A DNA stretch of 64,000 bases from CAVQSS01 sp963746605 (GTDB lineage Bacteria > Desulfobacterota > RBG-13-43-22): positions 58,644 through 122,643 of the forward strand of contig CAVVCH010000019.1 in NCBI GenBank assembly GCA_963746605.1. Reading direction: 5' to 3'. The translations under genes were made by a program, and so were the position numbers. The stretch's first letter is position 1. Each line of letters begins with the position of its first letter. This document shows positions 1-7,895 of this stretch, in pieces. The notes under the pieces are model-generated. The model had not been told where the DNA came from. It ran no database searches and saw nothing but the letters and a program-made list of their open reading frames with translations.

Positions 1-672
1 ATTCTGGTGGTGGAGGACGAACCGAAGCTGGCGGCCCTGCTGGCGGATTATCTGAAGGCCTCGGCGTTTGAAACGTTTGTCCTGGGCGAGGGGTCGGGAG
101 CGGCCGGCTGGCTGAGGGAGCATCCGGTCGACCTGGTCCTATTGGACATCATGCTGCCCGGGCGGGACGGCCTGGAGGTCTGCCGGGAGATCCGGACCTT
201 CTCCCAGGTGCCGATCATCATGGTCACCGCCCGGGTGGAGGAAATCGACCGGATATTAGGCCTGGAACTGGGGGCCGACGATTACATCTGCAAGCCTTTC
301 AGCCCCCGGGAGGTGGTGGCCCGGGTCAAGGCCGTCCTGCGACGCGCGCACGGCGAGGCACCGATGCCGGCCCAGGAACTGGTCCTCGACGAAGACCGCT
401 ACCAGGCCAGGTTTCGAGGTCGCGACCTGGAACTCACCGTGGTGGAATTCAAGCTGCTTCAACTGCTCGTAGAAACACCCGGACGGATCTACGGCCGGGA
501 CCAGATCATGGCCCGGATCTATCCGGATGACCGCTTCGTCAACGACCGCACGGTGGACAGTCACATCAAAAAGCTGCGCAAGAAAATCCAGGCCGTCAAT
601 CCCCGGGCCGAGATCATTCATGCGGTGTATGGCGTGGGGTACAAGTTTGAATCCGCCATCGACAATTGTTGA
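1..672 (+). CDS. baeR: BaeR-like response regulator (5' end outside window)
   Basis: DNA-binding response regulator of a two-component system, OmpR/PhoB family. The frame is open to the first base, beginning ILVVEDEPKL, so only a few N-terminal residues are missing. A receiver domain comes first: acidic pair near the start, phospho-acceptor Asp encoded at 145-147 in LLDIMLPG, and the KPFSP lysine motif. A winged-helix output domain follows, ending in VYGVGYKFE. The runs EEIDRILGLELGADDYICKP and PREVVARVK closely match what I know of BaeR, which controls envelope-stress and efflux genes. The partner kinase (BaeS) is not in the window; it may lie upstream. Family certain, symbol likely. Confidence 0.85.
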   Translation: MLVVEDEPKLAALLADYLKASAFETFVLGEGSGAAGWLREHPVDLVLLDIMLPGRDGLEVCREIRTFSQVPIIMVTARVEEIDRILGLELGADDYICKPFSPREVVARVKAVLRRAHGEAPMPAQELVLDEDRYQARFRGRDLELTVVEFKLLQLLVETPGRIYGRDQIMARIYPDDRFVNDRTVDSHIKKLRKKIQAVNPRAEIIHAVYGVGYKFESAIDNC

Positions 673-791
673 CCTCGGGGGAAAATAGCGACTCATTGGG
701 AATGTTTTCACCAAACGCCTCGTCCGGTCATCCCGAACAAGTCGATCACCCCGCCAAAGCCCGGACTTTACCCTTAAAGGACAAACCGGCA

Positions 792-1196
792 TCAATTCTC
801 AAAAATATTCTCAAAATTCCTGGGAGTGACTATTCTCGTCCGGCCGTATTGATCGATTATCAGCAGATCCTGATCGCCGGTCACCAAATAATCGGCATCT
901 GTCTGTTTCGCGCAGGCCAGTATTTTATCGTCTTCCGGATCTCTGCAGACTGGCGCAATCGGGCTGACTTTTTGAAAGATCTTCCCCGAGGCTTCCAGTA
1001 ATACGCTTCGAGCATCTTTTATCTCAGAGGGAGAAAATACAAATTTCCTGCGAAGGTTTCTCTCGAATTCCAGAATAATATCGTCGCTCAGAAACAGTTC
1101 GAATTCTCGCCGCCGTGCCCGGACCAGCAGCTTGGAACATACCCCTTCGGTCAAAAAGGCGGCGATCAAGACATTGGTGTCAAAGACGACTTTCAC
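792..1196 (-). CDS. PIN-domain toxin, COG1569 type
   Basis: 134 residues, the normal size for a PIN-family RNase toxin. The acidic catalytic set is visible: Asp in VFDTNVLI at the N-terminus, Glu in IILEFERN, Asp in DPEDDKILACA and Asp in VTGDQDLL. Such toxins cleave RNA and are held inactive by a cognate antitoxin. Translation starts at GTG 1196, and its first bases overlap the stop of an upstream antitoxin-like frame, the usual toxin-antitoxin coupling. That antitoxin appears frameshifted. The target RNA cannot be predicted. The 3' neighbour is the convergent BaeR-like gene. Confidence 0.8.
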   Translation of the reverse strand: MKVVFDTNVLIAAFLTEGVCSKLLVRARRREFELFLSDDIILEFERNLRRKFVFSPSEIKDARSVLLEASGKIFQKVSPIAPVCRDPEDDKILACAKQTDADYLVTGDQDLLIIDQYGRTRIVTPRNFENIFEN

Positions 1197-1318
1197 GATA
1201 CCCGGCTGAATACGTCTTCTTCGGTGATGACCCCGGGGAACTGGCCGACACGGCCGGATAGATCAAAAGCCTTCCATTAAATGTCGCGGGCCGATTGTTT
1301 TGCCGCCGCTCTGGTCGG
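1193..1318 (-). pseudogene. Antitoxin remnant upstream of the PIN toxin
   Basis: Read on the minus strand, one frame gives SGGKTIGPRHLMEGF and then a stop. Shifting one base at a run of four T near 1267 continues as DLSGRVGQFPGVITEEDVF and ends in a TGA (1193-1195) overlapping the toxin GTG. Position and overlap suggest an antitoxin gene interrupted by one base. I see no convincing start codon upstream, and the family cannot be named. Confidence 0.4.
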
Positions 1319-1320
1319 AA

Positions 1321-1350
1321 AATATTGTTAGTTAATATTGTAAAACAATA
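1321..1350. promoter_or_regulatory. AT-rich repeat, possible toxin-antitoxin operator
   Basis: AATATTGT occurs twice (1321-1328 and 1334-1341), and TATTGT/ACAATA form inverted arms at 1336-1350. The site lies just upstream of the antitoxin remnant in an AT-rich patch (about 1320-1400) within GC-rich DNA, where an autoregulated toxin-antitoxin promoter would be expected. No binding protein can be named. Confidence 0.3.
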
Positions 1351-1535
1351 AATATATAAGTAAGTTAATGGTATTTTATTAAAACGATTGTTTAGTGTTT
1401 AATGAGGAGCGAAACGGCTTGCTGCTGGGTAGGCTTAATGTGGAAGGTAGATTGGGGTCAACCTCATCTGGCGAGCTTGGAAAGGCTCGTTATGAAATTT
1501 AAACCCGTCAGGATGAAAAGCATTAACCGATGGGT
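1351..1535. other. Non-coding stretch
   Basis: Together with the antitoxin remnant this is part of a 339-base stretch (1197-1535) without an intact gene. The left part is AT-rich. The right part up to 1535 shows no gene, hairpin or repeat that I can support. Confidence 0.5.
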
Positions 1536-2210
1536 TCAACCCTGTCCCTGACCTAAAATCTCCCTTTTTATCAGGGTCTTTGCTATTACAACCTTATACG
1601 CGTTCCGACTTAGGGGCCGGGCACCCGCTAAGGCCAGTTCGGAAGCCCGAACGGCCGCGTCTTCATCGAGGGTCCGCCCCCGCAAAAACTCCTCGGCGGT
1701 TTTTGCCCGGACCGGGGCGGGGGCCAGGGCGCCGAGGGCCAGGCGGGCGTCTTGACAAACGCCGTGGGCCTCGGTGATCACCACCGCCAGGCGGACAATG
1801 GCGAAATCAACCGGTCGCCTAAGGGTAAACTTAAACAAATGTTGTCTGGTCGAATGGTTAGGAACTGGAATCTCGATTTCGGTTAAGATCTCGTTCCACT
1901 GAAGCCCCAGGCCGAGGGGGTTATAAAAATCGGTTATCGCCGTTTTTCGTTGTCCCTCAGGCCCGGTCATGACGAGTTGCGCATCGAGGGCCGCAAGGGC
2001 AACCGCGGTATCCGATGGACAGACGGCAAAGCACTTCTTCCCACCCCAGGACGGCGTGGTAGCGGTTTTCGCCCTTGACGGCCAGACAGGGGCCTTTTCC
2101 CTTGTGGGCACAGGTAATGGCGCCCCCTAAATGGTGCGGGTAGCGGTAATACCAGCAGCGCACTTCCTGGCAGAGGTTCCCGCCCAAAGTGGCGGCGTTC
2201 CCGATCTGGG
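1536..2210 (-). pseudogene. Truncated, frameshifted FAD subunit of a molybdenum hydroxylase
   Basis: Remnant of a CoxM/XdhB-type FAD-binding subunit, paralogous to the full-length copy at 16283-17285. Homology begins at QIGNAATLGGNLCQEVRCW near 2210; everything upstream (about 110 residues, including the first FAD motif) is missing. A one-base shift near 2043 separates HAVLG from GKKCFAVCPSDTAVALAAL. The rest runs intact to KTLIKREILGQGQG. Cysteine pattern and C-terminus match the full copy closely, with clear sequence divergence. No matching L or S subunit lies nearby, so it is unlikely to make a working enzyme. Confidence 0.8.
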
Positions 2211-2269
2211 ATGTGTTTCAACGCCCAAGAAGATTTATATGGTGAAAACTTATTTTCTGCATTTTTTCC

Positions 2270-2298
2270 TTGACAAGTCAATTTCATAATTTTATTGT
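2270..2298 (+). promoter_or_regulatory. Probable sigma-70 promoter of the TetR gene
   Basis: TTGACA at 2270-2275, a 17-base spacer, then TATTGT at 2293-2298 (4 of 6 to TATAAT). The 14-bp operator-like palindrome starts ten bases downstream, where it would cover the transcription start. This fits an autorepressed regulator gene. Confidence 0.55.
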
Positions 2299-2307
2299 TT
2301 TAACTAA

Positions 2308-2321
2308 ACTGGGCGCTCAGT
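2308..2321 (+). promoter_or_regulatory. TetR operator-like palindrome, site 1
   Basis: ACTGGGCGCTCAGT, a near-perfect inverted repeat (arms ACTG/CAGT) between the probable promoter and the TetR start codon. It shares the pattern AC-G--C--TC--T with four other sites in the window. Confidence 0.55.
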
Positions 2322-2353
2322 CTAGATGGGGATTTGTTTTACAGGATTTATCC

Positions 2354-3007
2354 ATGAACAAAGACGAGAATATAAAAGAAAAAATACTCGTGGAAAGTAT
2401 TAAAGCTTTCTTAACCAGGGGTTTCCGAGGAACGACCACCAGGGAGTTAACCGATGCCGCTGGAGTGGCTAAAGGCACCTTGTACTGGCATTTCAAAAGC
2501 AAGGAGGAAATTCTCGACGGTATTTTAGAAAAATTTCTCAAAGAGTTTATCGGAGGTATTCAGGAGGCCGTCGCTGGTTGTTCGGGAAATTTTCTTGCCA
2601 AATTTAAAGCGTTTTTTAAGTTCGGAAGTGAATTTAGCCGGGACAATCGGGAATTGATCTTGGTTTTTCAAACACTTCTGGGGGAAATCGCCGGGACGGA
2701 TACAGAAGTGGCCATGAAAATGAAGGCCATCCAAAAGAACTATGATGATTTCGTGCAAATGCTGCTCGATCAGGGTAAAAGGGAAGGCTTGTTTGGAAGG
2801 GATATGGATACCTATATTCAGGCCCGCATTATGACCGCGACCCTGATGGGAAGTTATCTCCAGTGGTATCTGTATGCGGACCAGCATGATGCCGAATATG
2901 ACAGGCGTTACGCGCTGGCCCTCAGAAAGACATTGCTGAAAGGGATAGGAATAGAAATTGATAGGGATCTCCCCAAAAAATTCTCTAAAAAAACGAAACG
3001 GATATAA
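2354..3007 (+). CDS. TetR-family transcriptional regulator
   Basis: 217 residues. The N-terminal helix-turn-helix spans about residues 10-50 (RGTTTRELTDAAGVAKGTLY, then WHFKSKEEIL), followed by an all-helical ligand-binding domain containing SGNFLAKF and EFSRDNREL. ATG 2354 is preferred to an upstream ATG at 2270 because the latter lies on the promoter and would add a non-TetR leader; the Shine-Dalgarno is weak. It is clearly paralogous to the TetR at 32217-32822, with an almost identical recognition helix. TetR proteins of this sort usually sense acyl-CoA or related ligands. It precedes the acyl-CoA dehydrogenase and probably represses itself and that gene through sites 1 and 2. Confidence 0.9.
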   Translation: MNKDENIKEKILVESIKAFLTRGFRGTTTRELTDAAGVAKGTLYWHFKSKEEILDGILEKFLKEFIGGIQEAVAGCSGNFLAKFKAFFKFGSEFSRDNRELILVFQTLLGEIAGTDTEVAMKMKAIQKNYDDFVQMLLDQGKREGLFGRDMDTYIQARIMTATLMGSYLQWYLYADQHDAEYDRRYALALRKTLLKGIGIEIDRDLPKKFSKKTKRI

Positions 3008-3063
3008 AGAAGCTTCTTAAAAAAATACCAAATATCCACGAAAATTTTTTTTAGTATTATTAG

Positions 3064-3077
3064 ACCGGGCGGTCGGT
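3064..3077 (+). promoter_or_regulatory. TetR operator-like palindrome, site 2
   Basis: ACCGGGCGGTCGGT, arms ACCG/CGGT with the same 14-bp architecture as site 1. It lies between the TetR stop and the acyl-CoA dehydrogenase start, so that gene and those behind it would be under the regulator's control. Confidence 0.5.
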
Positions 3078-3257
3078 CAGTAACATTGTTTATAAAGATT
3101 AATATGGGCCTCTTGTCCCTTAGGGCGGTTAGCCTGAAGGCCGTTGAAAGGAGGGGTGAAATGATTTTGGGGTGACCTTTTGGAAAAAATGAAAGGTTCT
3201 AAAGAGGGGTGAATTTCATCGAATTTCCCAATCCCTAAATAGTGGAGGGCTGTGATC

Positions 3258-4526
3258 ATGGATTATTTGGACATTACCTTGGACCTGTCGGAAGAAGATT
3301 TAGTCATCAAAGAAGCGGCCCACAAGTTTGCCGAAGAAGTCATGCGGCCGGCAGCTAAGAAATTGGAGCAACTGACACCGGAAAAGGCGATAGCGGACGA
3401 TTCTCCTCTTTGGCCTTTTCTTAAAACAGCCTATGAGTTGGGGTACCATAAGATCCTCTTTCCGGAAGAAGTGGGGGGCATGGGCCTGACTCCACTGCAG
3501 CAGGCCATTGTCATGGAGGAGATGGGTTGGGGCAGCAACGGGTTGTGTATCCAATTGGGGGCCGCGGGCGCCCATGCCCTGGGTGGTTTGATGAGTATGA
3601 ATCCGGCATTGTTGGAGGAATTCACCATACCTTTCTGTAACTGCACGGATGGGAGCATTCGCGGGTGCTGGGCAGTCACCGAACCTGACCATGGTTCCGA
3701 TACCCTGGGTTTTGGCGAACCCTTTTTCGAATCCCCTCAAATACGCCCAAACTGCCGAGCCAGGCGGGATGGGAACGAATGGGTCATCAACGGGCAGAAA
3801 TCCGCCTGGGTCTCCGGCGCCCCGGTAGCCACCCATTGCCTGCTTCATACCCAGATTGATCCCACCCGAGGTTTTGCGGGGATTGGCGCAGCCATTGTAC
3901 CGCTGAATCTCCCCGGATGTTCCAAAGGCAAACCCCACGAGATGTTAGGAATGCGGGAACTCAATCAATGTGAGCTCTATTTTGATGATGTCCGGATCCC
4001 GGCTAATTACATGTTCCTGAATGATGCCGACTATTATTATCCTTTTGGTAAACAGATTCTGACCGGCTTCAATATGACCGTAGCCTGTTATGCCACGGGT
4101 CTGGCCAGGGCCGCCTTTGAGGAGGCCTTTTCCTACTGTCAGCAGCGGATCCAGGGGGGAAAGCTTCTCAAAGAGCACTATTCCATCAAACAGAAAATAT
4201 TTGAAATGTTCAGCCGGGTGGAAGCCTGCCGGGCCTTGTCCCGGAAAGCTGTCCTGTTGAATGGGAATATCTATCCCGGTTTTCCCGAATATTCGATTGC
4301 GGCCAAGACGATGGCCACCGAAATGGCCTTTCAGAACGCCCACGATGCCATATCGATCTTCGGGGCGAGCGGGTTGACCAAGGAATACCTTCCGGAAAAA
4401 CTCTTTCGTGATGCCCGGGCCAATCTCATTGCCGATGGTACCACGGAGACGCTCCGCAAGGTGGGCGGGTCTTTTCTGTTTGAGACTTATCCGAGATCTC
4501 GGGGGAGCATGCAGCGCATGCGTTAA
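3258..4526 (+). CDS. Acyl-CoA dehydrogenase with Asp at the usual base position
   Basis: 422-residue flavoprotein that would oxidise an acyl-CoA to an enoyl-CoA using FAD. It shows the N-terminal helical domain, the WAVTEPDHGSD substrate/FAD segment, WVINGQKSAWVSG, and the C-terminal FRDARANLIADGTTETL. In medium-chain enzymes the catalytic Glu sits in YEGT; here the aligned residue is Asp (about residue 393, ADGTTE). An Asp at this place is reported for some alicyclic acyl-CoA dehydrogenases. ATG 3258 has GGAGGG about nine bases upstream; GTG 3252 is too close. It is the first gene of the + strand catabolic run, behind TetR site 2. Substrate not assignable from sequence alone. Confidence 0.85.
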   Translation: MDYLDITLDLSEEDLVIKEAAHKFAEEVMRPAAKKLEQLTPEKAIADDSPLWPFLKTAYELGYHKILFPEEVGGMGLTPLQQAIVMEEMGWGSNGLCIQLGAAGAHALGGLMSMNPALLEEFTIPFCNCTDGSIRGCWAVTEPDHGSDTLGFGEPFFESPQIRPNCRARRDGNEWVINGQKSAWVSGAPVATHCLLHTQIDPTRGFAGIGAAIVPLNLPGCSKGKPHEMLGMRELNQCELYFDDVRIPANYMFLNDADYYYPFGKQILTGFNMTVACYATGLARAAFEEAFSYCQQRIQGGKLLKEHYSIKQKIFEMFSRVEACRALSRKAVLLNGNIYPGFPEYSIAAKTMATEMAFQNAHDAISIFGASGLTKEYLPEKLFRDARANLIADGTTETLRKVGGSFLFETYPRSRGSMQRMR

Positions 4527-4626
4527 GGTCCAGCAAAACTAGTTTTTCAATAGTTATGACTCCCAAAAGAATAGGGGAGTTCGTTTCATGGATCATCATA
4601 TAACCAATTAAAAAAGGAGAGAAAAG

Positions 4627-4953
4627 ATGGCCTACACCAACGTAAAAGAGACTTTTGAAAAGATGCCGACCGTTTTTGACGCTACCAAGGCGCAGGGAAT
4701 CAATGCCGTTGTCCAGTACATCATCGAGGGGCCGGAAGGCGGAAACTGGTCTATTGAAATAAAGGACGGAAATTGCCGGATAGAAGAAGGCACGCATGAT
4801 TCCCCCAAGGTTACGATCACCATGAACGCCGAGACCTGGTTGGCCCTGGTCAACCAGGAAATAAGCGGCATGCAGGCCTTTATGGGCGGCAAACTGAAGG
4901 CGACCGGCGACATTATGCTGGCCCAAAAAATCCCTATGATTTTCCCGCTTTAG
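4627..4953 (+). CDS. SCP2 sterol-carrier-domain protein
   Basis: 108-residue stand-alone SCP2 domain. The typical ending is present: SPKVTITMNAETWLALVNQE, then ISGMQAFMGGKLKATGDIML. SCP2 domains bind hydrophobic ligands such as acyl-CoA or sterol-like molecules in a tunnel. A strong AAGGAGAG ribosome site precedes ATG 4627. It sits 100 bases after the acyl-CoA dehydrogenase and before the Old-Yellow-Enzyme reductase. An SCPx-like thiolase occurs in the same run, so the two halves of the eukaryotic SCPx fusion are present as separate genes. A carrier role for CoA intermediates is inference. Confidence 0.85.
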   Translation: MAYTNVKETFEKMPTVFDATKAQGINAVVQYIIEGPEGGNWSIEIKDGNCRIEEGTHDSPKVTITMNAETWLALVNQEISGMQAFMGGKLKATGDIMLAQKIPMIFPL

Positions 4954-5090
4954 ATTATGGGTTCTAGTATCCGCACCTAGGTTCTTCCGAGATACGAGGG
5001 CCAATGGTTTTTGCTGTGAAACCCGAGGCGCCCTAGAGCCAGGGAAGAAGTTTTTCATGAAGGATAACCCATAACGCCGGAGGGGGGCAG

Positions 5091-7079
5091 ATGAACATGA
5101 AAATCCTGGAACCCATAAAGATCAAAGAGATGAAGCTGAAGAATAGGATCGGTTTTGCACCGTGGTTGGGGATGCCGATCGCAGCGGACGGCTCTGTGAA
5201 TAACGAGACGGTAAGATGGTACGAGGAGCGGGCGCAAGGCGGAGTAGGGTTTATTATGACCGGAACCATGGAGTCGGAATCTCCCGACGCCACCACGAGA
5301 CCCCCCATCAAAATGGAAGCGGGGGCCTGTATTTATGATGACCAGTTCATTCCGGGCTGGGCCCAGTTGGTTGACGTGATCCACTCCTATGATGTGAAGA
5401 TTGGGGCTCAACTGGCATCCCCAGGCCCTATGATGGCCGAAGGGCCTTCGCCTTCGCCCTACCCCGATCAACAATCGGCACGGTTTGGTATATTCGACCT
5501 TATGGCGGGGACCATACTGCCCGTGAATGAAGTTTCCATTGAACGCCTGGAGGCGGTCAAGGGAGCTCTGGCAGCGAGTGCCGGTAGATTGAAGCGCGCC
5601 GGTTTTGATTGCGTGGAGCTTCACTGCGGCCACGGCGGCGCAAACCTTCATGCGGCCTTTCTTTCGCCGTACTATAACCGGAGGACTGACCACTACGGCG
5701 GTAACTGGGAGAACCGCACCCGTCTTATCGTGGAGACGGTTGCGGAGATGAGAAAGGTCGTCGGCCCCGATTTTCCGATTCTGGTCAGGTTATCGGTTGA
5801 TGAGTTGCTCGGAGAAAAGGGCATCACGCTGGACGCTTCGGCGAAATATATCGTCCCTATTCTTGAGCAGGCCGGTGTGGACGCTATTGACGTGACCCAG
5901 GGTTCCGTAATGCATGCCTTGGATGGTGTTTCCATCCCTCCGTATTATCGCCGGGGCTGTTTTATCCACAATGCCGAGGCGATAAAGAAGGTCACCAGTC
6001 TGCCGGTGATCGGTGTGGGCCGTATTGTGGACCTCGACATGGCGGAGCGGTTCTTAGAACAGGGGAAGGCAGACCTGATCTATATGGGCAGCCAGTTGAA
6101 TGCTGACGTGGAGACACCGAAAAAATATTTTGAGGGGAGGTCGGATGAGATCCGGAAGTGCATCGGCTGTAAACCCATATTATGCAGTACCCCTTGCACC
6201 ATCAATTATGACTCCGAGGTTGGTCGAATCCCCTTGACCCCTGCGGAAACACCAAAAAAGGTCCTCATCATCGGTGGTGGAGTGGGCGGAATGGAAGCGG
6301 CCAGGATCGCCGCCCTGAGAGGCCACCAGGTCACCCTGATGGAGAAAGAGCCGGAACTGGGCGGTCTGGTGGCCACCTTGGCTCGGACGAAATTGACCAG
6401 TGAGTTCAAAAACATCATTACCTATTTAGGTACTCAGATGAAGAAGCTGAAGGTAGATGTGCGGGTATGCAAAGAAGCAACCACAGCCGACATCGATGAC
6501 ATGAAACCGGATGTCGTGATTGTTGCCTGCGGTTCTTCCATGGTGATTCCCGAAGTGGCCAAAGGCAAGCCCGGGGTGATGGATCACATCCAGGCCTGCC
6601 GTGAGCCGGAAGCCGTGGGTCAGAAGGTCGTCATCTGGGGACTCGTCGCTGTGGAACTGGCCCTCTCCCTGGCCGAGGAAGGCAAGGATGTTACCCTGAT
6701 CGGCAGTGGTGACAAGACGACATTGGGTGGGACCTGGGTAGAAGGTACCCGTCAACTATACATCTGGAGAAAACTGACGGATATGCCCCTGGCCAGGGAA
6801 ACACCGGAAGCAAAACAGGTACAGAATCCTCAGGTTCTTTTTGGAGTGAATCTTGAGGAGGTCACTCCGGAAGGGGTGAGAATCCGGGATAAGGATGGAT
6901 CGGAAAGGATCCTTCCTTATGATACCCTCATCGTATCCCGTTTGCGGGTGCCTAATAAATCGCTCTTTGAGGCGCTTCAGGGGAAAGTAAAAGAAGTGTA
7001 CAAGATTGGTGACTGCGACAAATTACGCAATATCAAAAATGCGATCTGGACGGCCAACGAAGTGGCCCGGAAGATCTGA
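5091..7079 (+). CDS. Old-Yellow-Enzyme-type NADH:flavin oxidoreductase / 2-enoate reductase
   Basis: 662 residues with the 2,4-dienoyl-CoA reductase/BaiCD-like layout. An N-terminal FMN TIM barrel carries LHCGHGGANLHAAFLSPYYN, followed by RRTDHYGG. Next is a four-cysteine Fe-S segment (Cys357, 360, 365, 369), then an FAD/NAD-binding half starting at VLIIGGGVGGMEAA (about residue 390). It would reduce a conjugated double bond with NADH. Two oddities: the gap between Cys 3 and Cys 4 is three residues, where known members have about eleven, and the second dinucleotide motif reads VVIWGLVAVELA without the usual glycines. A good ribosome site (GGAGGGGGG) precedes ATG 5091. Confidence 0.88.
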   Translation: MNMKILEPIKIKEMKLKNRIGFAPWLGMPIAADGSVNNETVRWYEERAQGGVGFIMTGTMESESPDATTRPPIKMEAGACIYDDQFIPGWAQLVDVIHSYDVKIGAQLASPGPMMAEGPSPSPYPDQQSARFGIFDLMAGTILPVNEVSIERLEAVKGALAASAGRLKRAGFDCVELHCGHGGANLHAAFLSPYYNRRTDHYGGNWENRTRLIVETVAEMRKVVGPDFPILVRLSVDELLGEKGITLDASAKYIVPILEQAGVDAIDVTQGSVMHALDGVSIPPYYRRGCFIHNAEAIKKVTSLPVIGVGRIVDLDMAERFLEQGKADLIYMGSQLNADVETPKKYFEGRSDEIRKCIGCKPILCSTPCTINYDSEVGRIPLTPAETPKKVLIIGGGVGGMEAARIAALRGHQVTLMEKEPELGGLVATLARTKLTSEFKNIITYLGTQMKKLKVDVRVCKEATTADIDDMKPDVVIVACGSSMVIPEVAKGKPGVMDHIQACREPEAVGQKVVIWGLVAVELALSLAEEGKDVTLIGSGDKTTLGGTWVEGTRQLYIWRKLTDMPLARETPEAKQVQNPQVLFGVNLEEVTPEGVRIRDKDGSERILPYDTLIVSRLRVPNKSLFEALQGKVKEVYKIGDCDKLRNIKNAIWTANEVARKI

Positions 7080-7108
7080 CGGAACCCAGACGATGGAGGA
7101 GGTATAGC

Positions 7109-7864
7109 ATGGCAGGAACAATGACGGGAAAAACCGCGCTGGTCACCGGCGCGGCATCAGGTATCGGTCGGGCGATTGCCCTGGCCTTCGCCAACGAAGG
7201 CGCCAACGTGGTTGTGGCAGATATCGATCCCGATGGAGGCCGGGAAACCGTTCAACAGATTCAACAGGCGGGCGGGAAATCCATCTTCTCTCAATGCGAT
7301 GTGAGCCGGGAAGATATGGTCAAGGCCACGATGGAAGCAGTGGTCAAGGAGTGGGGGCGGATTGATTGTGCCTGCAATAACGCCGGCATTCATAACGCCT
7401 TGCCGGGAACGTTGGCCGACACGGAGCGGGACCTGTGGGATCGAATCATGGCCGTGAATTTAACCGGCGTTTTTTTGTGTATGAAATATGAGATCCGGCA
7501 GATGGTGAAGCAGGGCGCCGGGGTAATCGTTAATATCGCCTCTTTGGCCGGCCTGGTTGCCGAACCCGGATCGCCGGCGTATACCGCCTCCAAACATGGC
7601 GTGATGGGACTCACCAAAGCGGCCGCTCTGGACTGTGCCAGGGACAAGATTCGGATCAATGCCGTCTGCCCGGCCTGCATCGATACCCCGATGCTGGCGT
7701 CGGCTCCAGAAGAGGTGAGGCAATACCTGAAAACGCTTCATCCCGTTGGCAGGTTTGGGAAGCCGGAGGAAGTGGCGGCGGCGGTAATGTACCTTTGTTC
7801 AGATTTGGCCGGGTTCACAACCGGGACCGGCATCGTTCTGGATGGCGGCGCGAGTGCCGTCTAG
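7109..7864 (+). CDS. Short-chain dehydrogenase/reductase (SDR)
   Basis: 251-residue classical SDR, an NAD(P)-dependent alcohol/ketone oxidoreductase. The cofactor motif TGAASGIG is at residues 13-20, NNAG is present, and the catalytic set is Ser145, Tyr158, Lys162. The Asp in VVVADIDP after the second strand favours NAD. GGAGG precedes ATG 7109, which lies 29 bases after the reductase stop, so both are probably co-transcribed. In this run it would oxidise a hydroxyacyl-CoA or ring hydroxyl; the substrate is not visible. Confidence 0.9.
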   Translation: MAGTMTGKTALVTGAASGIGRAIALAFANEGANVVVADIDPDGGRETVQQIQQAGGKSIFSQCDVSREDMVKATMEAVVKEWGRIDCACNNAGIHNALPGTLADTERDLWDRIMAVNLTGVFLCMKYEIRQMVKQGAGVIVNIASLAGLVAEPGSPAYTASKHGVMGLTKAAALDCARDKIRINAVCPACIDTPMLASAPEEVRQYLKTLHPVGRFGKPEEVAAAVMYLCSDLAGFTTGTGIVLDGGASAV

Positions 7865-7895
7865 ACGATCCGGGTTTAACGTATCGGAGGCACAT

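Noticed and set aside
666..1001. 111-codon + strand frame after the BaeR-like gene
   Set aside because: Mostly antisense to the PIN toxin; no domain or ribosome site.
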